Of a DNA stretch of 64,000 nucleotides, positions 32,855-41,853 are shown one piece after another. A model generated the notes under the pieces. That model saw only the letters and a list, made by a program, of their open reading frames with translations, made no database searches and had not been told where the DNA came from. A program made the translations under genes and the position numbers. This stretch comes from Zymoseptoria tritici IPO323 (Eukaryota; Ascomycota; Dothideomycetes; Mycosphaerellales; Mycosphaerellaceae): NCBI RefSeq assembly GCF_000219625.1, contig NC_018206.1, forward strand, positions 186,001-250,000, in the 5' to 3' direction. How positions within the stretch are numbered: the stretch's first letter is position 1; each line of letters starts with the position of its first letter.

Positions 32855-33217
32855 ATGGAACCAGGAAAATCAAGCCCCCAGGCCGAAAAGTCTGCGTCCA
32901 TGGACAAAATTACCACCTCCCCCAAGCTCAACAACGATCAGGAGGTCAAAGATACTTCTCCTGACAACGCAGGCCAGATGGAGTTCGCAGTCAAAACTGT
33001 TGCGTCGGCAGCGGAGCATGAGGATATCCACGAGGTTCTTACGCGCGCCCCCGCATCCAGCCGTCGCTTTCCAGGTGGCTACATTTGCCGTGGCGGTCGT
33101 CGTATCAAGCATGCGAGGTTCGACGACGGCAAGAAGGAGTTAGGTGGAGGTTATAAAATTGATCATTGCTGCGTTCCACTGCTTTGTAAAAGCAGAGTCG
33201 ATATGCACCATGCATAA
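32855..33217 (+). CDS. Hypothetical protein, about 120 aa
   Basis: An open frame starting MEPGKSSPQAEKSASMDKIT (a longer version opens at 32753). It is Ser/Lys-rich at the start, then has a more ordered-looking segment (QMEFAVKTVASAAEHEDIHE) and a basic Gly-rich end with four cysteines. No domain is recognised. It lies in the repeat-rich part upstream of the defensin gene, so chance is possible. Confidence 0.3.
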   Translation: MEPGKSSPQAEKSASMDKITTSPKLNNDQEVKDTSPDNAGQMEFAVKTVASAAEHEDIHEVLTRAPASSRRFPGGYICRGGRRIKHARFDDGKKELGGGYKIDHCCVPLLCKSRVDMHHA

Positions 33218-33765
33218 CTTTTGAATCTTGGCAAAGCCTTATTGAATATTGCGGCCTCTATCTTTCTTCGCATACTCTTGATTCGAGAAAGTCGTTTCAA
33301 TATGCGTCATGCATTTTTACTGCGAAATACCTTTCCCAAAGAAAGACGAGTCGATGCGCCGCCATTCAAGTTGCTTCCGAAGCAAGATTCCCGAACGCGA
33401 AGGCGAATTGCTACAGAGATCTAGCGAACTGGGGGTTGCCGGGGTTTGTGGCAGATTCCCTTTCGACGAACATTATGAATGAGATCGACATCAACTCCTG
33501 TGCCCAGGATGTAGGTCGCTGTACCTTACATGGCTGTGACAGAGCAGACGACGTAGTCAAGCACAACGACACCGACTGTGATCGACAGCGAGAGCGACGG
33601 CAGGAAGATGAGAATGGGCATCAGCACTGCAAGGGCGCTGGTCTCACTCATATCGCTCGATGGGGCCCGTGAACTATACAGCGAGTTGGCATATCGGAAC
33701 GTTTGAAGTCAAATCGAGCACGGCCGCGGTGTTCCTTTCTCTCCCTTCTTCTCATTCGCAACTGT

Positions 33766-33880
33766 CCACTCGATCAAACCTCTACTTGATCAATCTGCCA
33801 CTTGATCAATCATCCCTTGAAAAGGCATCCACTTGATCAAACATCCCACTCGATCAAACATCCCACTCGATCAAACATCC
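33766..33880 (+). repeat. TTGATCAA-type repeats just upstream of the intact defensin gene
   Basis: Six copies of ac(t/c)tGATCAA followed by catcc-like bases begin near 33768, 33784, 33800, 33831, 33848 and 33865. The last three are nearly perfect 17-18-bp tandem copies. The array ends 14 bp before the ATG at 33894, so it lies in the 5' leader or core promoter. A regulatory role is possible but inferred. Confidence 0.8.
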
Positions 33881-33893
33881 AACCAAATCTACC

Positions 33894-34257
33894 ATGCAGT
33901 TCACCAAGATAATCACTGCCGCCCTTGTAGGCTTCATGGGCATGGCCTCTCTCGTCGCCGCCGTACGCGCTCCCTCCGCCACCGTCTCGTCCTCCCCACT
34001 CCCTCCATCTCCTTCTCGTTCTCACTACCTCCAACCAACTTGTCGTTCCTTCTCCAAACAAAGCTAACACAAGCCTTCTACACAGGACCACGGATGTCCA
34101 GGAAATCCACGCCAGTGCAACACTCACTGCGTCAAGGACAATGCACGTACAGGAGGCTATTGGTAAGTCATCCCGGTTCATGCTCGCTTCTTCTTGCTTG
34201 GAGACATGTGCTGACTTTGTCGTGCAAAGCTTCGGCGCAACTTGCAAGTGTAACTGA
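33894..34257 (+). CDS. Plectasin-like secreted defensin (CS-alpha-beta antimicrobial peptide), intact
   Basis: Three exons (33894-33962, 34086-34162, 34230-34257) encode 57 aa; introns are 123 and 67 bp with GT..AG ends. Exon 1 is exactly a 23-residue signal peptide (MQFTKIITAALVGFMGMASL, then V-A-A). The mature part of about 34 residues has six cysteines spaced C-x6-C-x3-C-x10-C-x4-C-x-C, with G-x-C at the fourth cysteine. This is the cysteine-stabilised alpha-beta signature (helix C-x3-C, gamma-core G-x-C...C-x-C) of fungal defensin-like peptides such as plectasin; members of that family kill Gram-positive bacteria by binding lipid II. Activity of this peptide is inferred. There is no propeptide between signal and mature part, which is unusual because many fungal defensins have one. 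Two dead paralogs lie within 7 kb upstream. Confidence 0.85.
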
Positions 34258-34540
34258 ACGGCCCAACACCACTGTCCTCCAACGAGAAAACGCAGCCTGT
34301 CAGTGTTCAAAGGCCTGACATCACTTTCGTCCGACGCGGGAGGAGAAGCATGGTCGATGCATGCGACGGCAGATTTCTGTGGACGGAGGACAATGCGATG
34401 ATCTCAATTGTGGCACATATGTGCTCTTCTCAAGAAGCTTGACAACACACGACGAGGAGGAAGGTTGCTCTCAAGATCATACCCTGTGATATATGCCACG
34501 CACTCTTGGTATGCAAGTCATCGAGTAACATCATCCCATC

Positions 34541-36171
34541 TCACTCATCATTCGCGTGATCAACGTGCTTCACCTTCACCACTGGTCTGCCCTCGGCTGC
34601 CTCGGGCAAGTATCGTGTGGCCACGTTCAACCCCAACGCAATGGCCACGACGAGAAACCATGCAAGATGACCATCTGCCCAGCCTAGCTTGATGCCGAAA
34701 GCATAGATGGTTGTGAAGAGCGCGGGAGCTATGGCTCGCACGCCACAGTTCACGGTCAGGGCAATGGCGTTGACTGTGGCCAGCACTGTCGGAGATGGCG
34801 ACACATCGTTGAGGCAGAGCTGTACGCAGGCTGTATTGATAGTCAGCAAGGTCTTGCCATCCAGATGCAAATTTTGGGAGGGAACAAACCAAACGCCATT
34901 GCGACTCCACTACCCAATATGATATTGCCAGCTCCAACAGTCCACATCGCCGTGAACCAGCCTCGTCGTGCGAACTCGTTCAGCAGTGGATACACCGCCA
35001 TCATGAACGGCCAGCCGGCAGCGCAAATGCGAAGAACCGTGCCTGTCCCAAGCGTTCGCTGCAGAGGCGGGAATGCGAAGAGCATCCACAGCGCTTGGGA
35101 GAAGCCGGCGAGCGCAATGAACCAGGAGATTTGTTCGGGGCTGAAGTGCAGACCTCCGAGGTGGATGGGAGTGTAGAGGTAGACAGGGCTAAGCGCCGTG
35201 TAGCCAAGTGCGAGCACTCCGACGTGAGCGAAGATGTATAGCACCATCTTGACGCCGGGCGCGTTCAGTACCTCGGTGGTCGTGAGAGGTGGAGCTGGCT
35301 TGGAGTCGTCCGAGGCCGAGGCTGTCTTGAGGGTCTCGTTCAGGAAGAAGAGGCTTGATAGCGCCGATGTCAGGCAGACGAGACCGGCAACGAATGTGGC
35401 CAGGAAATAGGGGTAGTCCTCGAAGAACTGTACACCTCCGAATGTGCCGGGATACAGCTTCGCAGGGTTGGCCAGACCTCCACCTTTATGAAGACGCAAG
35501 TCAGAACATTTTCACACATTGTTGCAGACATTCAACTCACCGACCAAGGGTCCGATGAACAGTCCGATATTCCTCGCAAAAGAATACCACGCAAATGCTT
35601 TTCCCTGCGTGAGCTTGGTCGTGTTCTCACTCAGCATCGTCCGGACGGTGACCACACTTCCCGCAAAGAGACCTGCCACACATCGAAACATGATCATCTG
35701 CCACAGAGTCCTACTCAGGCCAAACATCGCCGTCGCGATGGTCACGCCAGCAAGACTGAAGACCAGCACGGGCTTCCTCCCAATGCGATCCGCCATGCGG
35801 CCGTAGAGGATCATGAGGATCATCTGAACGAGCGAGAAGAGTGACTCGATCAGTCCTGCATAGAAGCCCACGGAGGAAACTGGAACCGATCCAGTACGTT
35901 CGATCATCTCGTTGACGAATGGGAAGATGCTGAAGTATGCCACCGGCTCGGCGAGCGAGGCGTAGCAGAGGAGCAAGATTTGAACGACTGGCATTGGAGG
36001 CTCCTCTTCGTCGTCGGTTGATCCGGCATTCTGCTCCGCGGCGGCTTTGCTATTGTTCCCGCCGTTGTAAGACGCGGGAGTTCCAGATTCGGCGGCAGCC
36101 AGCAGAGGTGTTACTTCGGTGACTGCATCGGTGGAGTCCTCAGTCCTGGTCATATCAGCGGCAGGCGGCAT
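34541..36171 (-). CDS. MFS transporter, DHA1/multidrug-type (ZRT/tetracycline-resistance-like)
   Basis: A 504-aa membrane carrier in three exons: 36171-35541, 35483-34890 and 34830-34541 (1515 nt; introns 57 and 59 bp). After a disordered acidic N-terminus (about 75 residues with DDEEEPPMP) come twelve predicted helices. Motif A is present as YGRMADRIGRKPVLVFSL between helices 2 and 3, and FRCVAGLFAGSVVTVRTM resembles motif C-region glycines. A variable loop (residues of about 245-275) separates the halves. Fungal relatives are drug:proton antiporters or metal/sugar-related exporters of the DHA1 group; the substrate is unknown. The stop at 34541 follows an acidic-histidine tail. A start 60 codons further upstream is open but lacks a good context. 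Confidence 0.88.
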
Positions 36172-36492
36172 GGTCGTAGAGAGGATCGGGCTCAACGGCA
36201 GGATGGATTGCTTTTGATGCGCATTGTGAGGGAGGAGATGGTATTTGTAGTGACTCCCGGAGAGGGATTTACCACTGTTCAGGCGACCGAGCGGTGCGTG
36301 GACTTCTCGGTGATCGACAGCGGCGCCTCGAGCGGTTGTGGATGAAAACAAGCTTTGCTACCTTCCACATTCGACTAGAGCAAGCCGGCTCGGTCCGGAC
36401 GAACCCTGCTTCAATGTTCTGCGACGTCAGAATTTATTCCTGCGAACTGAAAGTCTCTCGATTTCTCGAACATACATTTCACAATCGCAAAG

Positions 36493-37410
36493 ATGTCAAC
36501 CGAGGAAGCGATCTCCAGAAAAGATAAGAAGGCACAGCGAGATGCTGAGCGTCACAAGGCAGGAAAGACAAAGAAGCGGAAGCACGATGAGACCGAGGAC
36601 AACGATGAGCTCAAGGTTGAGGCCGTGAAGCAAGAGGATGGCGAGGAGGACGCAGTGTCGAAGCCGAAGAAGTCTTCGAAGAAGCGGAAGGTAGACACAA
36701 AAGATACCACAGCAGGAAACGCACTGGAGGTGAAAGAGGAGGAGAAGGTGGACACAACAGCTTCAAGGCCAAAGAAGCGCAAGAAGAAGTCCGCAGCAGC
36801 TACCACTGGCGACGATACCACCACAGTTCAGGACGACACTCCAAAAGACGCAGAAAAAGCCACCACGAAATCCAAATTCATCGTCTTCATCGGCAATCTA
36901 CCCTACAAAACCACCGACGCAACACTCACCGCACACTTCAAATCCCTCCAACCCTTCAACCTCCGACATCGCACAGATCCGCAAACAAAACGAAGCAAAG
37001 GATTCGCATTCCTCGAATTCGAAAATTACGATCGCATGAAGACATGTTTGAAACTTTTCCACCATAGCATGTTCGACCCGGAAGCGAAAGAGGTGGGTGG
37101 AACTGGGAAGGGAAATGGAAAAGCGGGGAGGAAGATCAATGTCGAGCTCACGGCTGGTGGAGGTGGGAAGACGCAAGGAAGGCAGGACAAAATCAAGGTG
37201 AAGAATGAGAGGTTGGAGGAGCAGAGGAAGAGGAGGGCGGAGGTGGAGAGGAAGGAGAAGGAGAGAAAGGAGAAGAAGGAAGGGAAGAAGACTGCTGGGG
37301 CAGGTGGAAAGGATGGCAAGGAAGAGAAGAAGCCTGAAGTGGATATCGATGCGATAGCCAAGGCACAGGGTGTACATCCGAGTCGATTACGGAGAGGGGT
37401 GGACTTTTGA
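36493..37410 (+). CDS. nop6: Nop6-like RRM protein of small-subunit ribosome biogenesis
   Basis: A 305-aa intronless nucleolar protein. The first 125 residues are a Lys/Glu-rich disordered region with several nuclear-localisation-type clusters (KKRKHDE, KKSSKKRKV, RPKKRKKK). One RRM follows at about residues 128-225, with RNP2 as FIVFIGNLPY and RNP1 as KGFAFLEF. The C-terminus is a long charged helix (RLEEQRKRRAEVERKEKERK) ending in a conserved AQGVHPSRLRRGVDF. Yeast Nop6 is an SSU-processome-associated RNA-binding protein that supports early 40S assembly. Length and domain order fit. It is divergent from the MFS gene, with about 320 bp between starts. Confidence 0.88.
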   Translation: MSTEEAISRKDKKAQRDAERHKAGKTKKRKHDETEDNDELKVEAVKQEDGEEDAVSKPKKSSKKRKVDTKDTTAGNALEVKEEEKVDTTASRPKKRKKKSAAATTGDDTTTVQDDTPKDAEKATTKSKFIVFIGNLPYKTTDATLTAHFKSLQPFNLRHRTDPQTKRSKGFAFLEFENYDRMKTCLKLFHHSMFDPEAKEVGGTGKGNGKAGRKINVELTAGGGGKTQGRQDKIKVKNERLEEQRKRRAEVERKEKERKEKKEGKKTAGAGGKDGKEEKKPEVDIDAIAKAQGVHPSRLRRGVDF

Positions 37411-38499
37411 GAGCGTGTCTGTCGGGCAGAGACTCTGCACGACTGAATCATTCGATATCGTCTCGAATTTCACTTGCATCACGCATCGAAGGATGGATGT
37501 GGTCACTCCGGTACCTACGTGTACGCCGACTTGCACGCTTTTTTGGCCGTCTTACTAAGTTACCTGCACGTTTGTTTGGCCGTCTTCTGCACGTCTATCT
37601 GGCCGTCTCCAAGCTACCCGTGCGCCGTTTCGATTGTCCTGCTCCGAACCCTGCACACAAACCTATACGTCAACCTGCACGCCTACTCGCACGCTTCTCC
37701 GTACTCCAATTCAGCCGCTGTGCCAATCTACCTGCACGCTTACCTGCACGCGTACCTGCACGCCTATTCCGCTAGCCCTTCTGGTCTTTTGTACGCTCGC
37801 CATCACCACCATTGAAGCATCCTGCTAGTTGCCTGCACGCTTGCCTGAAATCCATCTGGCCATTCCACTATGCTACTTGTACGTTTACCTGGTCGCCCTG
37901 CTATGGTACCTACGCACTTCTCCGTACGTCCATTCAGTCGTCTTCCTAGGTTATCTGTCCGTTGACCTGTACGCTTCCCTGTACGCCCACTTGGCCGTCC
38001 CGCTGTGTTGCATGTGCGCTCCCGTACACGCACATTGACGCTGTCCTGCTCACTGACATAGTCGTCCTGCTACGCCAACTGACACGCTTACCTGTACACT
38101 TACTCCGACCTTCTATGCTGTTTCCCACTAGCTGGCATCCAAAGTGTCCGTCCTCATTCATCGCTCATCCGCGAAGCACAAAGTTTCGCAGTCCCAGAAA
38201 GGTCGACTGAAGACTCGGTGTAAGAATTGATATCATCGACTTCCACATAACACGAGAAGGCGACGAACTGCGAGCAAAGGAGGTCGATGGGTCGAAGTGA
38301 ATGACATTCTCTCGACCACCCTGATAGAAGCGAGTGTGTAAGGTATATAAGTCTCAACGCGTGCACAAGCAAAGCAGGTATCCTCTCAAACAGAAACCGC
38401 AACCCAATCTAGAAGCCAACGCCATAAGTAAAGAATCAAACCGCCCTCAAATGCAAGACACGATAACCGGCCTCTCCACGTTTGCTCTCGTCCACTCGC
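37411..38499. repeat. Degenerate TACCTGCACG/GGCCGTC minisatellite downstream of nop6
   Basis: From about 37510 to 38110 the plus strand repeats tacctgcacg(ct/tt) and tggccgtc-type words at irregular spacing (clearest at 37730-37765, three close copies of cctgcacgc). Units are too diverged for a single period. Open frames through it are repeats of Leu/Tyr/Thr/Cys-rich peptides with no sign of selection. 38110-38499 holds nothing clear. Confidence 0.6.
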
Positions 38500-39276
38500 T
38501 TAAGCCTGAACAGCCTTCACGAAAGCCGGATCGCAGACGATGCTGGGCACCTCACTCCTCTCCGGATCCAGAAACGACCACGGCTCGCCCTGCGCAAAAG
38601 TCGTATCGACATTCCCATTGCGGAGAAGAGTAATCGCCTCACCATCATTGTCCAGAATCTGGCATCTCAACGCCGGATCGACGTCCGCACCAATGGTCAA
38701 GGTGACCTGGACGTACGGGCCGAAAGATCCCACAGTACGCTGCTCTTCGCGTTGGAGACCGCCGAGTTCGAAAGCGGTCTGGGTGGCGAGGTCGAATTCA
38801 TCGTTCAGTTGCACGCGGATGGAGGTGTCTGCTCCAGCGGGAGGCGTAGCGGGAGCGGAGACTTTGACAAAGGCAGGGTCGCAGGTGATGGAGCTGACAT
38901 CTTGCTCGCCGTCAACGAAGGCCCATGGAGCGGAGGCGCCGCCATCGGCGAAGGTGGTGTCTTGCACGCCATTGCGGATCAGGAGGATCGGAAGCCCCGT
39001 GGCGGCACTGATGAGTTGACAGCGGAGGGCTTTGTTGACCACATCGGCTCCGAGACGGAGGTCGACGGTGTCAAAGGGGCCGGAAGAGCCAGTGCCGGAC
39101 TTGGTGTCGGGGAGGGCGGTCTCGTCGAAGGTCGTGCCGGTGCCGAGTTCGATGCGTTGGTTGGAGAGGCCGACGCGGATGGAGGTGTCGGCTGCTGCTT
39201 GGCGGCGGTGGATGGCTGGGGCGGCGAGGGCGCTGGTGATGCTCAGGGCGGAGAGAAGGAGGGTGGAGTACTGCAT
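38500..39276 (-). CDS. Secreted protein of two homologous domains, unknown function
   Basis: A 258-aa intronless protein with signal peptide MQYSTLLLSALSITSALA and a possible Kex2-type site (HRR at about residues 23-25). Two internal copies of one domain of about 110 residues follow. Each starts DTSIRV, has a GADV-x-x-ALRCQ core and a D-T-T-F-A motif, and ends in ITCDPAFVK or IVCDPAFVK. Each copy has exactly two cysteines (RCQ and TCD/VCD), likely one disulfide per domain. The family is not recognised. A small extracellular, possibly effector-like or wall-associated protein is plausible. A long open frame on the opposite strand (38482-39333) is its shadow. Confidence 0.8.
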   Translation of the reverse strand: MQYSTLLLSALSITSALAAPAIHRRQAAADTSIRVGLSNQRIELGTGTTFDETALPDTKSGTGSSGPFDTVDLRLGADVVNKALRCQLISAATGLPILLIRNGVQDTTFADGGASAPWAFVDGEQDVSSITCDPAFVKVSAPATPPAGADTSIRVQLNDEFDLATQTAFELGGLQREEQRTVGSFGPYVQVTLTIGADVDPALRCQILDNDGEAITLLRNGNVDTTFAQGEPWSFLDPERSEVPSIVCDPAFVKAVQA

Positions 39277-40056
39277 GTTGATGGTGAGGACTTTGCTGAT
39301 TACTGCTGGGTAAATATTGAATTGGAAGATTGATGTGCGAAGGAAAGAAGATAGGAAAGAAATAAGAAGAAAGGAGAAAGATGTTTTTGGTTGTTGCTGT
39401 TGATTTGATGAAGGAGATGGAGAGAGTAGCATGGCAGGGCCGAAGAACGTCCTTATACTTCTCGAAAGAACTGCTAGGACGGCCGCGCCAAGATAATGTC
39501 AGCATGTACGATACCTTTAGGAACCAACCTGCATGGTGTCGCAGGCTGACGCCAAGGCCTGTTGGTGTTGTGAGCATCTCAAAGCTACCGTTTGGTCCTG
39601 TGCCGGCCGCTGATTTGCTGCATACGACAAGCGATGCAAATGCCTGGATGGAGTTTGACTTGTTCCTGTGCAGTGAGCTGTCAGGATGGCGAATGAGATG
39701 GGTGCTCAGCCGCAGAAGTGCATAGAGATCTGCCGCCCCGTCAGTCAGCTTTAGGTATTTCGGCTGACCAAGATAGCGTCCAGACTGTCGACTTGACAAC
39801 CTCACGTGTGTGGTAGGACGTGCTCTGCCTAAGTTCGTCAAGGGCAAGCTGAGGAACCAAGCCGTTGGATCACTAAGAGGAATCTTGGCTGTGATGCCTC
39901 GAACGTATGCGTCGTCTGGAGGCTGTGCCAGCTTGGATGCTCACCATCAACGGTACAGCCTGTTTTCAGTGAGCACAAGCAGATCTTGCTGCATACCTGC
40001 GCAATGCTCGCTGTCGTAGACCTCTGCGTCTCGCCGACGCGCTCGTCGTTGTACTG
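39277..40056. other. Intergenic, upstream of the secreted two-domain protein
   Basis: No gene is supported. A-rich sequence on the plus strand near 39340-39420 is a pyrimidine-rich tract when read towards the minus-strand gene, consistent with its promoter or 5' leader. Confidence 0.4.
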
Positions 40057-41757
40057 TCACACCTGTGATTCGATCTCACGCACCTTTGCACCAGGAACTG
40101 GGCTCCCTTCTTCTTCTTTTTCCCCTCTGCTACCCTTCCAACCACCACCGGCATCAAACTCAGAACGAGTCTTCTTCATGCGCCAAGACGGACATATGGG
40201 GCGAGCAGCGGCAGTAGAGGAGTCGATCATCTTATCCGAAGCTGTGCGCATCCGCTTCTTCGGCATGGGCGCTTTGCCACGAGCACTCTCGTTTCTGTAT
40301 GTTTGAGTCAACGAAGCCGATGCGATGCCAAGGAACAGAAAGTATGCACTTCTCTTCTGCAAGCCTGGACATCTATGAGTACAAAGACATCGAAGACATC
40401 GGCCCGTAGCTAGACAGTGGTGCGGTGCGGTTGTAGACACGGTCGACTTACATGCTTCTTACTCTGACATACCTGCTCTTTCTCCTTCCTCCCCGGAACC
40501 AGAGAGCTGGAATTTTACCTCCGACCCCGACCGTGTGTCGTGATCGTCAGACTCCTCTCCACTCGAAGCTTCGGCGGTCAGGTCGACAGTCCAAGACGTC
40601 GACGCATCACCTTCTTCTTGATCCTAGACATCGACTCAGTCCTCGACGCCACTTGCCTCCTTGAAATTGTCTCCTTGTCCTTTCTCGACTTGGACTGCTC
40701 CCAATTTCTGTTCTTCACGCTCGAATCGTTCCTCAGTTTTGACGCTCATTTTGATAAGATCGACCTCAACGATTTCTGCTTCGGCCTCTTCCTCATCATG
40801 GTCGTCACCTTCGGCACCGCCCTGGATGTCTGCGTTGTCGTCTTCATTTGTTGCGGGATTCTATCCTGCAGCGAAACTGGGTTGCAGCGCAGAAAGTTCC
40901 TCGACGGCGAGGTCGGTACGAGCATCTTGAAGAATGAGATGAGCGCGCACCTCGAGCTTGTCAACGTGAGGGCCTGGATGAAAGCCGGCCCGGTGGAAAA
41001 CACCCATGCGAGGCTCTTCCAGCATGCGCTGCGCAAGGTCGATAGCTTCAACAAGTTTTCCGTCGCGGAAGAATGATCATGCTTGCTTGTGGTAGCATTC
41101 GAAGACCTGACCAGTGGCGTTCATCTCTGGACGAGACACATTTCCGGAGGAGGCCATCCTTGGGAATGCTGCAGGCGGACTGGACGCTTGAGATGAAAGA
41201 CGAGCGACCTCGAAGCTCACTTGCGCCAAGAGCTCGAGTACCATCGTTTGGAGGATATGCAGCTTCAAGATTAATTGTCCCTATCACGCTGGATCTGGTC
41301 ACGGATAGACGAGGAACGCGGTCGATCTTGGACTAGAGATACGGCTTCGGCCAGTCCATGGTTTCGTCCGCGGCGATGAGTCTTGATGAGTCGTTGTCGA
41401 TGTAGGCCAGTTCCTTTCGTCAAAGCCGTGCGAGTTCTTTCTTGTGGTATGTCCTCAGAGCGGCTCCGCCGAAAGTTATGAAGGTGCTTGATCAGGTCGT
41501 AGAGGTACCATCCAGACGTCAATTTGACGAAGATGTTGTCAAAAGATGTTGTTGTCGTCTTCTCGGCGATAAACTTCGGCCGGACCGTTCTTGAGGAGCC
41601 GGATCACACAGCCGGGCAGCCCCTGTTCCTGTTCCTGGCGATCCTTCGGGGCGTACGACGACTGCCTAGACTTGAGGACGAACTGTTGTCGCGTCCTTTG
41701 CGACGACTACATCCCTTCTCGCGACTACCATTTGCCATTCGCATGGACATGAACTGA
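40057..41757 (-). pseudogene. Decayed multi-part gene of unknown family
   Basis: Read on the minus strand, several adjoining segments look like one protein. A basic Ser-rich start (about 41757, MANGSREKGCSRRKGRDNSS) is followed by FVKLTSGWYLYDLIKHLHNF, then RKELAYIDNDSSRLIAADET with a shift, then LEAAYPPNDG and ATGQVFECYHKQA. A TGA at 41077 precedes FFRDGKLVEAIDLAQRMLEE, RAHLILQDARTDLAVEELSA and an acidic segment (DDHDEEEAEAEIVEVDLIKM). The last part (KAPMPKKRMRTASDKMIDSS to WRMKKTRSEFDAGGGWKG) ends at 40057. At least five in-frame stops and one or more shifts interrupt it. Because the pieces stay in order and keep biased composition, a dead gene is likelier than chance. Confidence 0.45.
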
Positions 41758-41853
41758 CCGATATACACTCTTTATACCATTGCTTTCCACTCGTCGGGCA
41801 TACCACACTCATTCGCGCGCGTTCGCGACCACACTCGTTTCAGATCATGCCCG

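Noticed and set aside
32965..33217. Second defensin-like peptide in the 32855-33217 frame (GGYIC and later CC and C)
   Set aside because: The cysteine order does not fit C-x3-C and G-x-C...C-x-C, and there is no signal peptide.
33526..33651. 41-aa minus-strand hydrophobic frame (MSETSALAVLMPILIFLPSL...)
   Set aside because: It could be a tiny membrane peptide, but one hydrophobic stretch of this size arises by chance and nothing around it supports a gene.
38482..39333. 283-aa plus-strand open frame
   Set aside because: It is the shadow of the secreted two-domain protein on the minus strand, which has a signal peptide and repeated domain; the plus frame has no domain.
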